Below, in pieces: positions 42,216 to 50,321 of a DNA stretch of 64,000 bases; the first letter of the stretch is position 1, and each line of letters opens with the position of its first letter. Made by a program: the position numbers and the translations under genes. Source of the DNA: Brevibacterium sp. (GTDB taxonomy: Bacteria > Actinomycetota > Actinomycetes > Actinomycetales > Brevibacteriaceae). The stretch spans positions 1-64,000 of the forward strand of contig NZ_JAPSIB010000018.1 of NCBI RefSeq assembly GCF_031179145.1, given 5' to 3'. Below the pieces are notes generated by a model. It was not told the DNA's origin. It was given only the letters and a program-made list of their open reading frames with translations, and did not search any database.

Positions 42216-45200
42216 CCTCCGACGACTCCCCCAGCGACGGTGCCCACTCCGACCGTAGGGACTTCGACGAGGTGCCTCAGGACGGCGGGCCCGACTTCGA
42301 GATCGTCGACCACACTCCTGCGGAGTTCGTCTCCCTGACCGATGAGCTGCTCAGTCGCGAGTGGACGGACGAAGAGTTCGACATCGGCGACGCCACAGTC
42401 TTCCCCCTCAACGGCTTGTGGGCGCTCAGCCCGTCCACCTGGGACCCTGAGGATCCGGTCGCGGACTGGGCCGGACACCCCGCCGTTCGATGGGCAGACG
42501 ACTACCGCGATGCACTCGTCGCGGCCTGGGGCTCCCCCGAGACGTTCGTCCCTCGGTTCGATCCTGAAACGGGCGACCCGGACGGAGTCATCGATGTCAT
42601 CTTCAACTCGCTCGGAATCAAGGACGCTCTGGAGTGGAGGCACGATGACCGGATCGTCCTGCTCTCGTCCCGGTGGATCGACGAACCGGGTGCCAGCCGC
42701 TTCGATCTGCTTCTGCTGATCGTGCCAGAGGCTGTCTACTCCGGTGGCCAGGTCACCCTCTTCACCGAAGAAGCCACCATCGAGTCCCGGCTCTTCCATG
42801 GTGAGGAACTTGGCGAACTGCACCGTCGAGCCGCGCTCATGTCCTATGCCGCGGGACGCGGCGAGGAGACCGTGCTCACCCCGGGCACCGACGAGACCGG
42901 CGCGACCCGGTGCTGCTACCGCGTTAACAGATACACGTGGGCGCACTGGATATTCACTGCGGATTCCCGCGCACTCCTGCTCATCCTCGACACCACCACT
43001 CATGGACTCCTCGACCCGGGCGACGAGGACGAGGATCACGAGGCGGCCATGGACCAACTGCGCCGCCTCTACTACGGAGTTCCGGACGACCTCCTCGAAC
43101 TGATGTCACGACCCGCTTCTTCGGTCAAGGGCACAGTCAGCACGGTCGAAGGATTTCCGGTCAACGGGCGAGTTCTGCCGCGGATCTCCGGTGCATTCTG
43201 GTTCGACGGCGAAGACTGGCACAAGTCCCCCGGGCTGATGGAATACGCCAACCGGCATTCCGTCGGGTTCGGCGATGTCGGCTTCGACGACGCCGTCCGC
43301 CGCCCCCTGCGCCTGGGAGGCGACTTCCGGCCCGAGCATCTCCTTCTGCCAGGACACGTCAACCTCGCCGATCCCGATGAGATTGCGCGCGCTCTCACCT
43401 TTTTCGAGGCAGCATTCGAGAACTCTCCGCACCCGGAGGGCGCTCGCCCCGAAGGACTCATTCGCCTCGGCCCTGCCACTCCCGCTCACGGAGCCACTGC
43501 GATCCTCAACGACATCGAGACCGCTGTCACGAGCTGGTGGGACACCGGACTCGAGACCTATGAGAAGTCCGGAAGCCCCTTCACGATGATCGGCCGCCCA
43601 TTCGAGAGCTTCGGTCGCAGGGAACTCATGGCGCACCTGGGCAACGCCGAGGAATGGACCGCGGATGTCTTCGCGGACTGGATGGGGTCCCTCATCGAGG
43701 CCGCCACTGAGAGATGGGGACAGCCCTTCACCATCGAAGCCCACGACTCCGATGGCCGACGGCCGATCCGCATCCCTGCGGCGCGCACGCTGCGCGGCAA
43801 TGGATTCGCGTCGGCTCCAGCGTGGTGGGTCAACGGCTTGGTCGTCTCCTTCAACCATGGCTCCCCGCCCCACTGGGACATGGCCCCCGACGGCTGGCAC
43901 CTGCCCGGCACCCGCCCGGGACCGATCGCTGTGGCCTACATCTTTCCCGCCGATGCCGTCATCGACCCGATCTGCGGAACCCGCGTGGACGCGCTGCGCT
44001 ACCGGGCCCACTGCGTCGCCGCCCTGCAGGGAGTCTGCTCACAGTCTGTGACCTGGGATTCCACTCCAATCGGAGACCGTGCGAACAACCCGGAAAAGAT
44101 CCGCGATCTCTTCGAGCACACCACCGCCGAGGCGGTCCGCTGGGTCCTGCCGGCACCGCGGCTCAAGGGCGCTCCGCCCTCGGACGGTTACCACGCCTGG
44201 CACTTCACCCATGACAATCGCGCACTGCTTCTCACCTGGAGCGAGGACAGTCCGTTCAATGTGTTCGCGCGCCCGCGCGATGCCCGTGCCGCCTCGGTGA
44301 CGTACGGCGGGGCAGCCACCGCCTATGAGAAGCAGGCCGCCCTCTACGACGGACTGCCCCCGGATCTGCTGTCCCTCCTCGCCGACCGGTCTGAGGACAC
44401 AGGAATGCTCACCGTCACCGACGGAGAAGGCCGCTCCCTGGCCGCTGCGACCGGAGTGCTCTGGTACGACGGACTCGACTGGATCGTGCCCACCGGGCTG
44501 TTGACAGCGGTCCACGACTACGTTGACAGCTCCGAAGCCGGTGCCGATGACGAGGGCGATCCGCCGATGACGGCCGCGAACGTCCTCATGGGCGGGTCGG
44601 ATGGCCTGCGAACGGCGGCCTTCGTGCTTGCGGCGGGGAACCGGTTCAACGCCACGCTCTTCCTCGAGGACTCCCAGTACTCCACCATCGCCTTGGGTCG
44701 GGTTCCGCAGCCCGACGAGGTGAGCAGAGCTCTGGATTCCTTTGGCACCGTGGAGAACGTGGTCATGTACGGCAACCTCGAAGGATTTCTCAATGTGCGC
44801 GTCCACGCCACCGACTTCGACCGCTTGGTGCCGGCTGCTCTGAGCAACCCCGACCCCCGCAGTCGCCGGGAACTGTTCCTGTGGCTGCTGGGTTCGGGCG
44901 CCTCGGCGACAGTGCAGTACACCCGCTCGACGAACCTCACGATCCTTCTCGACAATGAGGTCCTCGACCCGGACTCGGATGCGATCCTCGTCAATGAGCT
45001 GCTCGCACGCGGTGCGGCACAGATGGTCCACGCCGTGGCACCGCGGGTGCGCGGAGGTGGACATCCCCTGATGCAACTCTGCGACCGCGACATTGACGAT
45101 GCCGATCTCCAGCCCCTCTACGAAGCGTTCTTCGACGGCGCCGTCTCGACGGTCGACGGCAGCGGGGGTGCCACTCTCGGCCACTACCTCAACCTCGACC

Positions 45201-45319
45201 TCCCTGTCGGACGAGACGGACAGACCGTGGCCGAATACGTGGCAGCAGGTCGGTTCCCCCACTCCCGGGACCGCACGGCACTGCTCGAGCACCTCCACAC
45301 GTACCGCGATCACAAGTAA
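42212..45319 (+). CDS. Uncharacterised 1035-residue protein made of two diverged tandem units
   Basis: I do not recognise a named domain. The protein is acidic, soluble, without signal peptide or membrane helices. Its two halves align with an offset of about 420-425 residues. LRRLYYGVPDDLLELM (from about 283) matches AALYDGLPPDLLSLL (from about 708). SGAFWFDGEDWHKSPGLMEY matches TGVLWYDGLDWIVPTGLL. FGRRELMAHLGNA matches SRRELFLWLLGSGA. HWIFTADSRALLLILD matches AWHFTHDNRALLLTWS. It is coupled by ATGA to the DUF6630-like gene. The start at 42212 follows that overlap; open frame extending upstream lies in another frame of the partner gene. Function unknown; a secretion- or immunity-type role cannot be judged. 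Confidence 0.75.
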   Translation: MTSDDSPSDGAHSDRRDFDEVPQDGGPDFEIVDHTPAEFVSLTDELLSREWTDEEFDIGDATVFPLNGLWALSPSTWDPEDPVADWAGHPAVRWADDYRDALVAAWGSPETFVPRFDPETGDPDGVIDVIFNSLGIKDALEWRHDDRIVLLSSRWIDEPGASRFDLLLLIVPEAVYSGGQVTLFTEEATIESRLFHGEELGELHRRAALMSYAAGRGEETVLTPGTDETGATRCCYRVNRYTWAHWIFTADSRALLLILDTTTHGLLDPGDEDEDHEAAMDQLRRLYYGVPDDLLELMSRPASSVKGTVSTVEGFPVNGRVLPRISGAFWFDGEDWHKSPGLMEYANRHSVGFGDVGFDDAVRRPLRLGGDFRPEHLLLPGHVNLADPDEIARALTFFEAAFENSPHPEGARPEGLIRLGPATPAHGATAILNDIETAVTSWWDTGLETYEKSGSPFTMIGRPFESFGRRELMAHLGNAEEWTADVFADWMGSLIEAATERWGQPFTIEAHDSDGRRPIRIPAARTLRGNGFASAPAWWVNGLVVSFNHGSPPHWDMAPDGWHLPGTRPGPIAVAYIFPADAVIDPICGTRVDALRYRAHCVAALQGVCSQSVTWDSTPIGDRANNPEKIRDLFEHTTAEAVRWVLPAPRLKGAPPSDGYHAWHFTHDNRALLLTWSEDSPFNVFARPRDARAASVTYGGAATAYEKQAALYDGLPPDLLSLLADRSEDTGMLTVTDGEGRSLAAATGVLWYDGLDWIVPTGLLTAVHDYVDSSEAGADDEGDPPMTAANVLMGGSDGLRTAAFVLAAGNRFNATLFLEDSQYSTIALGRVPQPDEVSRALDSFGTVENVVMYGNLEGFLNVRVHATDFDRLVPAALSNPDPRSRRELFLWLLGSGASATVQYTRSTNLTILLDNEVLDPDSDAILVNELLARGAAQMVHAVAPRVRGGGHPLMQLCDRDIDDADLQPLYEAFFDGAVSTVDGSGGATLGHYLNLDLPVGRDGQTVAEYVAAGRFPHSRDRTALLEHLHTYRDHK

Positions 45320-45359
45320 CGCGCGGGGAGCGAAGACCAGGGGCGGGAGTCGCAGCCAC

Positions 45360-45376
45360 TGAGGAGGAGCTCCTCA
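45360..45376. terminator. Possible hairpin between convergent genes
   Basis: TGAGGAG-GAG-CTCCTCA lies between the stop of the 1035-residue gene (45319) and the IclR stop (45418). Short loop, no U-tract. Confidence 0.35.
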
Positions 45377-45417
45377 CATGGTCGGAGAAGCGCGATGACG
45401 AGGGTGCCGACTTCGGG

Positions 45418-46107
45418 TCACTTCGCGAGCGCCTTCTCCACTCGTTCCCGCGCAGCCAACAGCGCGTCGCGCGCGGTCGGGATGTCGAACCGCCCTGCGG
45501 GAGCGATGACGCTCAGCGCCCCCAAGCACTCGCCGGCAGAAATCACTGGAACAGCGACGACGTCGACGACATCACCGAGCCATTCCGAATGGGACTGGGC
45601 GAATCCTCGGTCCCGCACCTCGGCGAGGGTGTCGTCCATCCCTTCCCACCTGCTCGTGTCGACATGTGTGTCGAAAGCGAGCAGCACGAGACCTGACGCC
45701 GATGTCGTCAGGTCCAAGTGCGGCTCAGCTGCCCGGCTGATGGCAAAGGGCCGTTTCGGTTCGTGCCGTTCGATGATGATCGCTTCGTTGCCGTTGAGCA
45801 CCGCATAGGAGATCGGCTCATTGAGCTCTGCGACCAAAGCCTCCATGGTTCGGGTCACTTCCGGCGGAACGGCGGAATACTCGATCGCGAAACGGCCGAA
45901 CATCGCTGCCCGGGGTGAAAGCTGATAGTCGCGCTTCTCATTCTGCACCAGCCATCCGGCCTCAGCGAGCGTCGATACGTACTGGTGAGTGGCAGCTCGT
46001 GACCATCCGAGTTCGCGAGACAATTCGGAAACGCTGGTTCTTCCTACGGGGAACTTGAGGAATGTCTCGAGGACCAGGATCGTCTTGCTCACAGATTGCA
46101 GGCTCAT
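45418..46107 (-). CDS. IclR family transcriptional regulator
   Basis: The 229-residue protein has an N-terminal winged helix (VSELSRELGWSRAATHQYVSTL, 25-46) and a C-terminal IclR ligand domain with TTSASGLVLLAFD and VSAGECLGALSVIAP-type segments. It lies immediately downstream of the amino-acid ABC operon on the same strand but beyond a strong stem-loop. It probably has its own promoter in the 73-bp gap or depends on read-through. It is the natural candidate for control of the 52891-46181 operon. Confidence 0.9.
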   Translation of the reverse strand: MSLQSVSKTILVLETFLKFPVGRTSVSELSRELGWSRAATHQYVSTLAEAGWLVQNEKRDYQLSPRAAMFGRFAIEYSAVPPEVTRTMEALVAELNEPISYAVLNGNEAIIIERHEPKRPFAISRAAEPHLDLTTSASGLVLLAFDTHVDTSRWEGMDDTLAEVRDRGFAQSHSEWLGDVVDVVAVPVISAGECLGALSVIAPAGRFDIPTARDALLAARERVEKALAK

Positions 46108-46138
46108 GCTTAGCCATTATTCCCATCTCGCCATCACA

Positions 46139-46167
46139 ATGCCCGACAGCGATAGGCTGCCGGGCAT
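46139..46167 (-). terminator. Strong hairpin terminator at the end of the ABC operon
   Basis: ATGCCCG/CGGGCAT with an inner CAGC/GCTG extension and a single A/C mismatch forms a long stem 13 bp after the binding-protein stop, before the IclR gene. Confidence 0.7.
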
Positions 46168-46180
46168 CATGCATGAGTGT

Positions 46181-47038
46181 CTACAGCAGATTCGCTTCGC
46201 CCGGATGCATCACCTGCGGGTCCAGACCGTACTTCTCGGCGATCTTGTCGAGCTCTCCGGACTCACGAAGATCGGCGACAACCTCGTCGATCGCCTTGCC
46301 GAGCTGTTCGTTGTCCTTCGACACAGGGAAGTTGGTCTGGCCGGGAGCTTTCGTCGCGGGCAGACGGTCATCCGGCTTGAGCGGCGTCACCTTGTACCCT
46401 TCGATCTCATGCTTCTTGAGGTACTCGGTACCCGCGATGTAGCCCTGAACCGTGCCGTCGATGCGCCCGGCGCCGATGTCTTCGAATACGGCATCGTCGT
46501 TCTGGTAGATCTTGAGCTCTCCGCCGAATATCTCCTTGAGATCGTCGACTCCGACGAGACCCTGGCCGACGCCGATCGTCAGCTTCTCGAGTTCGTCGAC
46601 ATTGTCGATTCCCTCTTTCGTCACGGAGGAGAACGGCGAGGTCACGACCGGAGCAGAGAGCCGCACCTTCTCCGCGCGTTCCTTCGTCCGGTACCACGAG
46701 CCCAATGTCGTGTCGGCACGACCGGTGGCGACAGAAGTGATCATTGCCGCCGAATCGCCCTTGTTGATCTTGAGTGTGAGGCATTCTTGCTCCGCGAACT
46801 TCGTCAAGATGTCGCCCTCGAGTCCCGTCAGGGTCCCAGGTCCCTCGGACATCGAGAACGGAGTGTACTCGTACTGGGCGACGGTGAGAACACCCTCTTC
46901 CAGTGTCTTCAATCCCTCGTGCCGCGGTTTGCAATCCTCCGCAGCTGCATCGGGAGCTCCTGGTGGAGTTCCACCGCATCCGCTGAGAACGATCAGAGCG
47001 GTCGCTGCCGCCGAGGCTATGGCGAGGATTCTATTCAT
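46181..47038 (-). CDS. Family 3 extracellular solute-binding lipoprotein (polar amino acid type)
   Basis: The 285-residue protein has a signal peptide with lipobox LSGC (Cys20), so it is anchored on the outer face of the membrane. The SBP_bac_3 pattern is present: LTVAQYEYTPFSMSEGPGTLTGLEGDILTKFAE, then ATGRADTTLGSWYRTKERAEKV and TIGVGQG. These bind amino acids or opine-like compounds. AAAGGAG lies before ATG 47038; an upstream ATG at 47071 was rejected because of that site and the signal peptide. It is the last gene of the operon, followed by a strong terminator. Confidence 0.9.
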   Translation of the reverse strand: MNRILAIASAAATALIVLSGCGGTPPGAPDAAAEDCKPRHEGLKTLEEGVLTVAQYEYTPFSMSEGPGTLTGLEGDILTKFAEQECLTLKINKGDSAAMITSVATGRADTTLGSWYRTKERAEKVRLSAPVVTSPFSSVTKEGIDNVDELEKLTIGVGQGLVGVDDLKEIFGGELKIYQNDDAVFEDIGAGRIDGTVQGYIAGTEYLKKHEIEGYKVTPLKPDDRLPATKAPGQTNFPVSKDNEQLGKAIDEVVADLRESGELDKIAEKYGLDPQVMHPGEANLL

Positions 47039-47067
47039 GATGACTCCTTTGTCAGTCGGTGAGTGTG

Positions 47068-47814
47068 TCAATTGGTGAGTTGGCGTTCTTCCGCAGTACG
47101 GAGTTTGCCGGCTGCGGGCAGCAGTGCCTTGATCGCCTGCTTCTTCGATCTCTGCTTTGGCGTGCCCATCCGCTCTTCAAGGTAGCCGCTGAGCGCAGCC
47201 CCTGGAATCGTGATGCACAGGTAGAGGACGGCTGCCGCCGTGTAGACGGACATGTATTCGAACGTCGCCGATCCGATGATTCCTGCCTGCTGCATGATCT
47301 CCGGAACAGTGATGACAGTCGCCAGCGAGGTGGCCTGGAAGATGATGATCGTGAGATTGACCAAGGGCGGTATCGAGATCCGGGCGGCCTGCGGAATCAC
47401 AATGAATCGGTAGGTGTCCACCACCGACATCGACAGCGAATTCGCCGCTTCGGACTGTCCTTTTGGAACGGCACCCAGCCCGGCTCGGATCATCTCCGAG
47501 GAGTACCCGGCAGCTGAGAATGTCAATGCTGCAACAGCGGCAGGATAGGGTGCGAGCAACACTCCCAATTGCGGCAGACCCTGATAGAACAGGAATAGCA
47601 GCACCAGAATCGGGATGCCCCGTCCGAGTTCCACCACCACCAGGGCCGAATAGCTCACGAGCTTGGATGGTGCCTCGACGAGGAGCGCGAGGAAGAACCC
47701 GAGGACGTACCCGAACAGACACGACACGCAGGTCATTGCGATGGCGACCCACAGGCCGGGAAGCAGATCAGGTATGTACTGTGGCCAATCATAGAGCCAA
47801 GCGAAATCGTTCAT
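47068..47814 (-). CDS. Amino acid ABC transporter permease (HisM/GlnP type)
   Basis: The 248-residue protein has five membrane helices and the family permease motif in VVVELGRGIPILVLLFLFYQGLP, with the EAA loop SEAANSLSMSVVDTYRFIVIPQAARISIPPLVN. The C-terminal 35 residues are basic. Its ATG overlaps the stop of the other permease (ATGA). Together they form the heterodimeric channel. Confidence 0.9.
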   Translation of the reverse strand: MNDFAWLYDWPQYIPDLLPGLWVAIAMTCVSCLFGYVLGFFLALLVEAPSKLVSYSALVVVELGRGIPILVLLFLFYQGLPQLGVLLAPYPAAVAALTFSAAGYSSEMIRAGLGAVPKGQSEAANSLSMSVVDTYRFIVIPQAARISIPPLVNLTIIIFQATSLATVITVPEIMQQAGIIGSATFEYMSVYTAAAVLYLCITIPGAALSGYLEERMGTPKQRSKKQAIKALLPAAGKLRTAEERQLTN

Positions 47815-48455
47815 GCGACGGCATACCTCCTCGTGATGCGCGTGTGGACGGTGCGCGAGAAAACGGCGATCGGCAGGCTCAGAAGCAGGTACACCGCACC
47901 GGCGATTCCGAACATGTACAGGCCGTGCGCGTGGTACTGCGTCATGATTCCCGCACGGAATACCAGGTCGGCCACTCCGATCGTCGAGACCAGCGCCGAG
48001 TCTTTGAGCAGACCGATGATCTGAGTCGCGACGGACGGGCTCACCGCTCTGAAGAGCTGCGGACCGATGACGAACCGCAGGGTCGACCATCGATCGAGGT
48101 TGAGCGCCCCGGCAGCTTCCCATTGCCCGGCAGGGATTGCTTTCATACCCCCACGGTAGATCTCAGACATATAGGCAGTCGCGATGATCGACAGGGTGAG
48201 CAGCGATGCGGTGACTGGCGATAGGGTTATTCCGAGCTGTCCTACGCCGAAGAAGGAGATGAACAGCCAGACCAGCGTGGGAACGCCGCGGATCACATGG
48301 ACGATGGAGTTGTAGATTCCGCGGATAAGAGCGAACTTGCTCTCAGCGAGGACGAGGAGTGGCAGCCCGAGCACGATCCCGATCGCGGCGGAGCCGAAAG
48401 TCATGACGATCGTCCACCCGGCTCCGCGCGCAATGTACGCGAAGATCTCGAACAT
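47811..48455 (-). CDS. Amino acid ABC transporter permease (HisQ/GlnP type)
   Basis: The 214-residue protein has five helices, with VIRGVPTLVWLFISFF and the EAA loop WEAAGALNLDRWSTLRFVIGPQLFRAVSPS. It starts one base after the ATPase stop and is coupled by ATGA to the second permease. Typical of the polar amino-acid uptake group. Confidence 0.9.
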   Translation of the reverse strand: MFEIFAYIARGAGWTIVMTFGSAAIGIVLGLPLLVLAESKFALIRGIYNSIVHVIRGVPTLVWLFISFFGVGQLGITLSPVTASLLTLSIIATAYMSEIYRGGMKAIPAGQWEAAGALNLDRWSTLRFVIGPQLFRAVSPSVATQIIGLLKDSALVSTIGVADLVFRAGIMTQYHAHGLYMFGIAGAVYLLLSLPIAVFSRTVHTRITRRYAVA

Positions 48456-48456
48456 G

Positions 48457-49269
48457 TCAGCGCCCTAGGACCGCGGAGAGGAACTTCTGCGTGCGGATAT
48501 TATTCGGCGCAGTCATGATCTGTTCAGGTGGCCCTTGCTCGATGATGGAGCCCTCGACCATGACAGCGACCTGATTGGATACGTGGCGTGCGAACTCCAT
48601 CTCATGCGTGACGACGAGCATCGTCATATTGTCGGAGGCGAGTTTTCTCATCACCTGGAGGATCTCGGCGCCGATCTCGGGGTCGAGTCCGGAGGTCGGT
48701 TCGTCGAAGAGCATGAGCTGCGGATCCATCGCGAGGGCGCGAGCAATGGCGATGCGCTGCTGCTGGCCCCCTGAGCACTGTGCGGGATATGCGCCGGCCT
48801 TGCTTTCGAGTCCGACTCTCTTCAGCTCTTGCATCGCCCTTTCCTCTGCCTCTGCCTTGGATCGTCGGTGCACCCGCATCTGCGGCAGGGTCACGTTCTT
48901 CAAAGCGGTGAAATGGGGAAAGAGGTTGAATGATTGGAACACCATTCCCGTATAGTTGCGCAGGTTGCGTACGGATGCTTTCGACGGCGTACCCGTGTCG
49001 AAATCGACTGTGGCGTCTCCAATGCGCAGCCTTCCGCTGCTGGGCACCTCCAAGAGATTGAGACAGCGAATGAGGCTCGACTTGCCGGCACCCGATGGTC
49101 CGATGATCGAAATCACTTCGCCCTTGGCGACATCGAGTGAGACGTCGTTCACTGCCTTGTGTTCGCCGAACTGTTTGGTCAGCTGCACAGCTGAAACGAA
49201 TGAACCTTCCATTGCCGGGGCACCTTCTTCGAGAGCCGAGGAATTCGGGGACAGATGGGAAATGGACAT
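48457..49269 (-). CDS. Amino acid ABC transporter ATP-binding protein (GlnQ type)
   Basis: The 270-residue protein has Walker A GPSGAGKSS (around 58-66), Q-loop VFQSFNLFPHFTALKNV, Walker B LMLFDEPTSGLDP, and switch His in VTHEMEFARHV. The signature motif is CSGGQQQR: the usual first Leu is Cys, which is uncommon but at a position that tolerates change. The ATG at 49269 has AAGGAG nine bases upstream and follows the dipeptidase stop by 14 bp. The first 25 residues precede the conserved domain. Confidence 0.92.
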   Translation of the reverse strand: MSISHLSPNSSALEEGAPAMEGSFVSAVQLTKQFGEHKAVNDVSLDVAKGEVISIIGPSGAGKSSLIRCLNLLEVPSSGRLRIGDATVDFDTGTPSKASVRNLRNYTGMVFQSFNLFPHFTALKNVTLPQMRVHRRSKAEAEERAMQELKRVGLESKAGAYPAQCSGGQQQRIAIARALAMDPQLMLFDEPTSGLDPEIGAEILQVMRKLASDNMTMLVVTHEMEFARHVSNQVAVMVEGSIIEQGPPEQIMTAPNNIRTQKFLSAVLGR

Positions 49270-49283
49270 GTTCCACGACTCCT

Positions 49284-50321
49284 TCAGAGTTGTTTGAACG
49301 TTCTGCGATAGAAATTCAGCCAGTTCTCGCCCATGATCTTGGCGACTTCCTGGTCGTCGAATCCCCGTTCGCGCAGGCACCGCTCCGCGTTCGGGAATTG
49401 TGATGGATCGTCGAACCAGCCCAATCGAGGCTGCGGACCCGAATTCGTGCTGGAGCCGGCTCCGTACTGGATCTCTCTGGCCCACCGCCCCTGCCGCATC
49501 CACTCGAGATACTCCATACCACCCGTCTGATCGAAGTCGGTACCGATGCCGACATGGTCGATGCCGATGCGATCGACTGTCCAAGCGACGAGTTCAGACC
49601 ACTTCTGAGATGTGGTGTAGTCACCCGCGATGTTTCTGTAGATCGACAACCCGATGACGCCCCCATTGTCCTTGAGCGCGTCGAGCACCTCGGTCGGCTT
49701 GTTCCGTGGATGCGGGGCAAGTTCCGCCGGATTGGAATGAGTGATCGCCACCGGTTCCTGCGAGTGCCTGATCGCATCCATGGTCGTCGTATTCCCGACG
49801 TGCGAGAGGTCGATGACCATTCCGCATCTGTTCATCTCGCGCACCACGTACTTTCCGTATCTCGACAACCCGGAATCGTGCGGTTCGTAGCAGGATCCTC
49901 CGATGTCGGATTGGATGTTGTACGTCAACTGCCCAACCCGAGTGCCCATGCGGGCGAAGAGCTCGACGTATCCTAACCGTCCCTGCAGGAAAGCCACATT
50001 CTGGAATCCGAGGAGGATGGCGCATCGACCCGAATCCGCAATCCGAGTGATGTCATCGGCAGTGTAGGCAATCTCGACCAGGTCGGCGTTGTCTTCAGCC
50101 ATGTGACGCCATTTGACGATTTGATCCATTGATTCGGTCGCATCTTCCCAGAACCCCACGGTGACCGTGGCGCATCCGACAGTACCCGCGGCAATCTCGT
50201 CAAGGGCAGGTCTGTGGTCGGGTTTCTCCTTTTCCAGCGGGGTGCAAAGCAGGCTGTCGACGTACAGCATTGTGCGTTCCTTCGTTCGGGTGTCCGTGGA
50301 CGTGGTGGGGTCTGTGGTCAT
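49284..50321 (-). CDS. Membrane-dipeptidase-like protein (peptidase M19) with atypical metal site
   Basis: The 345-residue TIM-barrel-type protein has the later M19 ligands: His in IDLSHVG, His in AITHSNP and Asp in GIGTDFD. The canonical N-terminal HxD is absent (MLYVDSLLCTPLEKE), and the bridging Glu is replaced in the LLGFQNVAFLQ segment. A subfamily with GFQN and the same CYEPHDSGL segment exists among bacterial M19 members, so this is a lineage feature rather than damage. It begins ATGA-coupled to the 857-residue gene. An internal ATG at 50270 with AAGGA upstream is an alternative. The operon with an amino-acid ABC importer suggests action on an imported peptide or N-acyl compound. Confidence 0.82.
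   Translation of the reverse strand: MTTDPTTSTDTRTKERTMLYVDSLLCTPLEKEKPDHRPALDEIAAGTVGCATVTVGFWEDATESMDQIVKWRHMAEDNADLVEIAYTADDITRIADSGRCAILLGFQNVAFLQGRLGYVELFARMGTRVGQLTYNIQSDIGGSCYEPHDSGLSRYGKYVVREMNRCGMVIDLSHVGNTTTMDAIRHSQEPVAITHSNPAELAPHPRNKPTEVLDALKDNGGVIGLSIYRNIAGDYTTSQKWSELVAWTVDRIGIDHVGIGTDFDQTGGMEYLEWMRQGRWAREIQYGAGSSTNSGPQPRLGWFDDPSQFPNAERCLRERGFDDQEVAKIMGENWLNFYRRTFKQL

Noticed and set aside
48457..49269. Loss of function of the amino-acid ABC ATPase because of CSGGQ in place of LSGGQ
   Set aside because: All other motifs are intact and the first position of the signature tolerates substitution.
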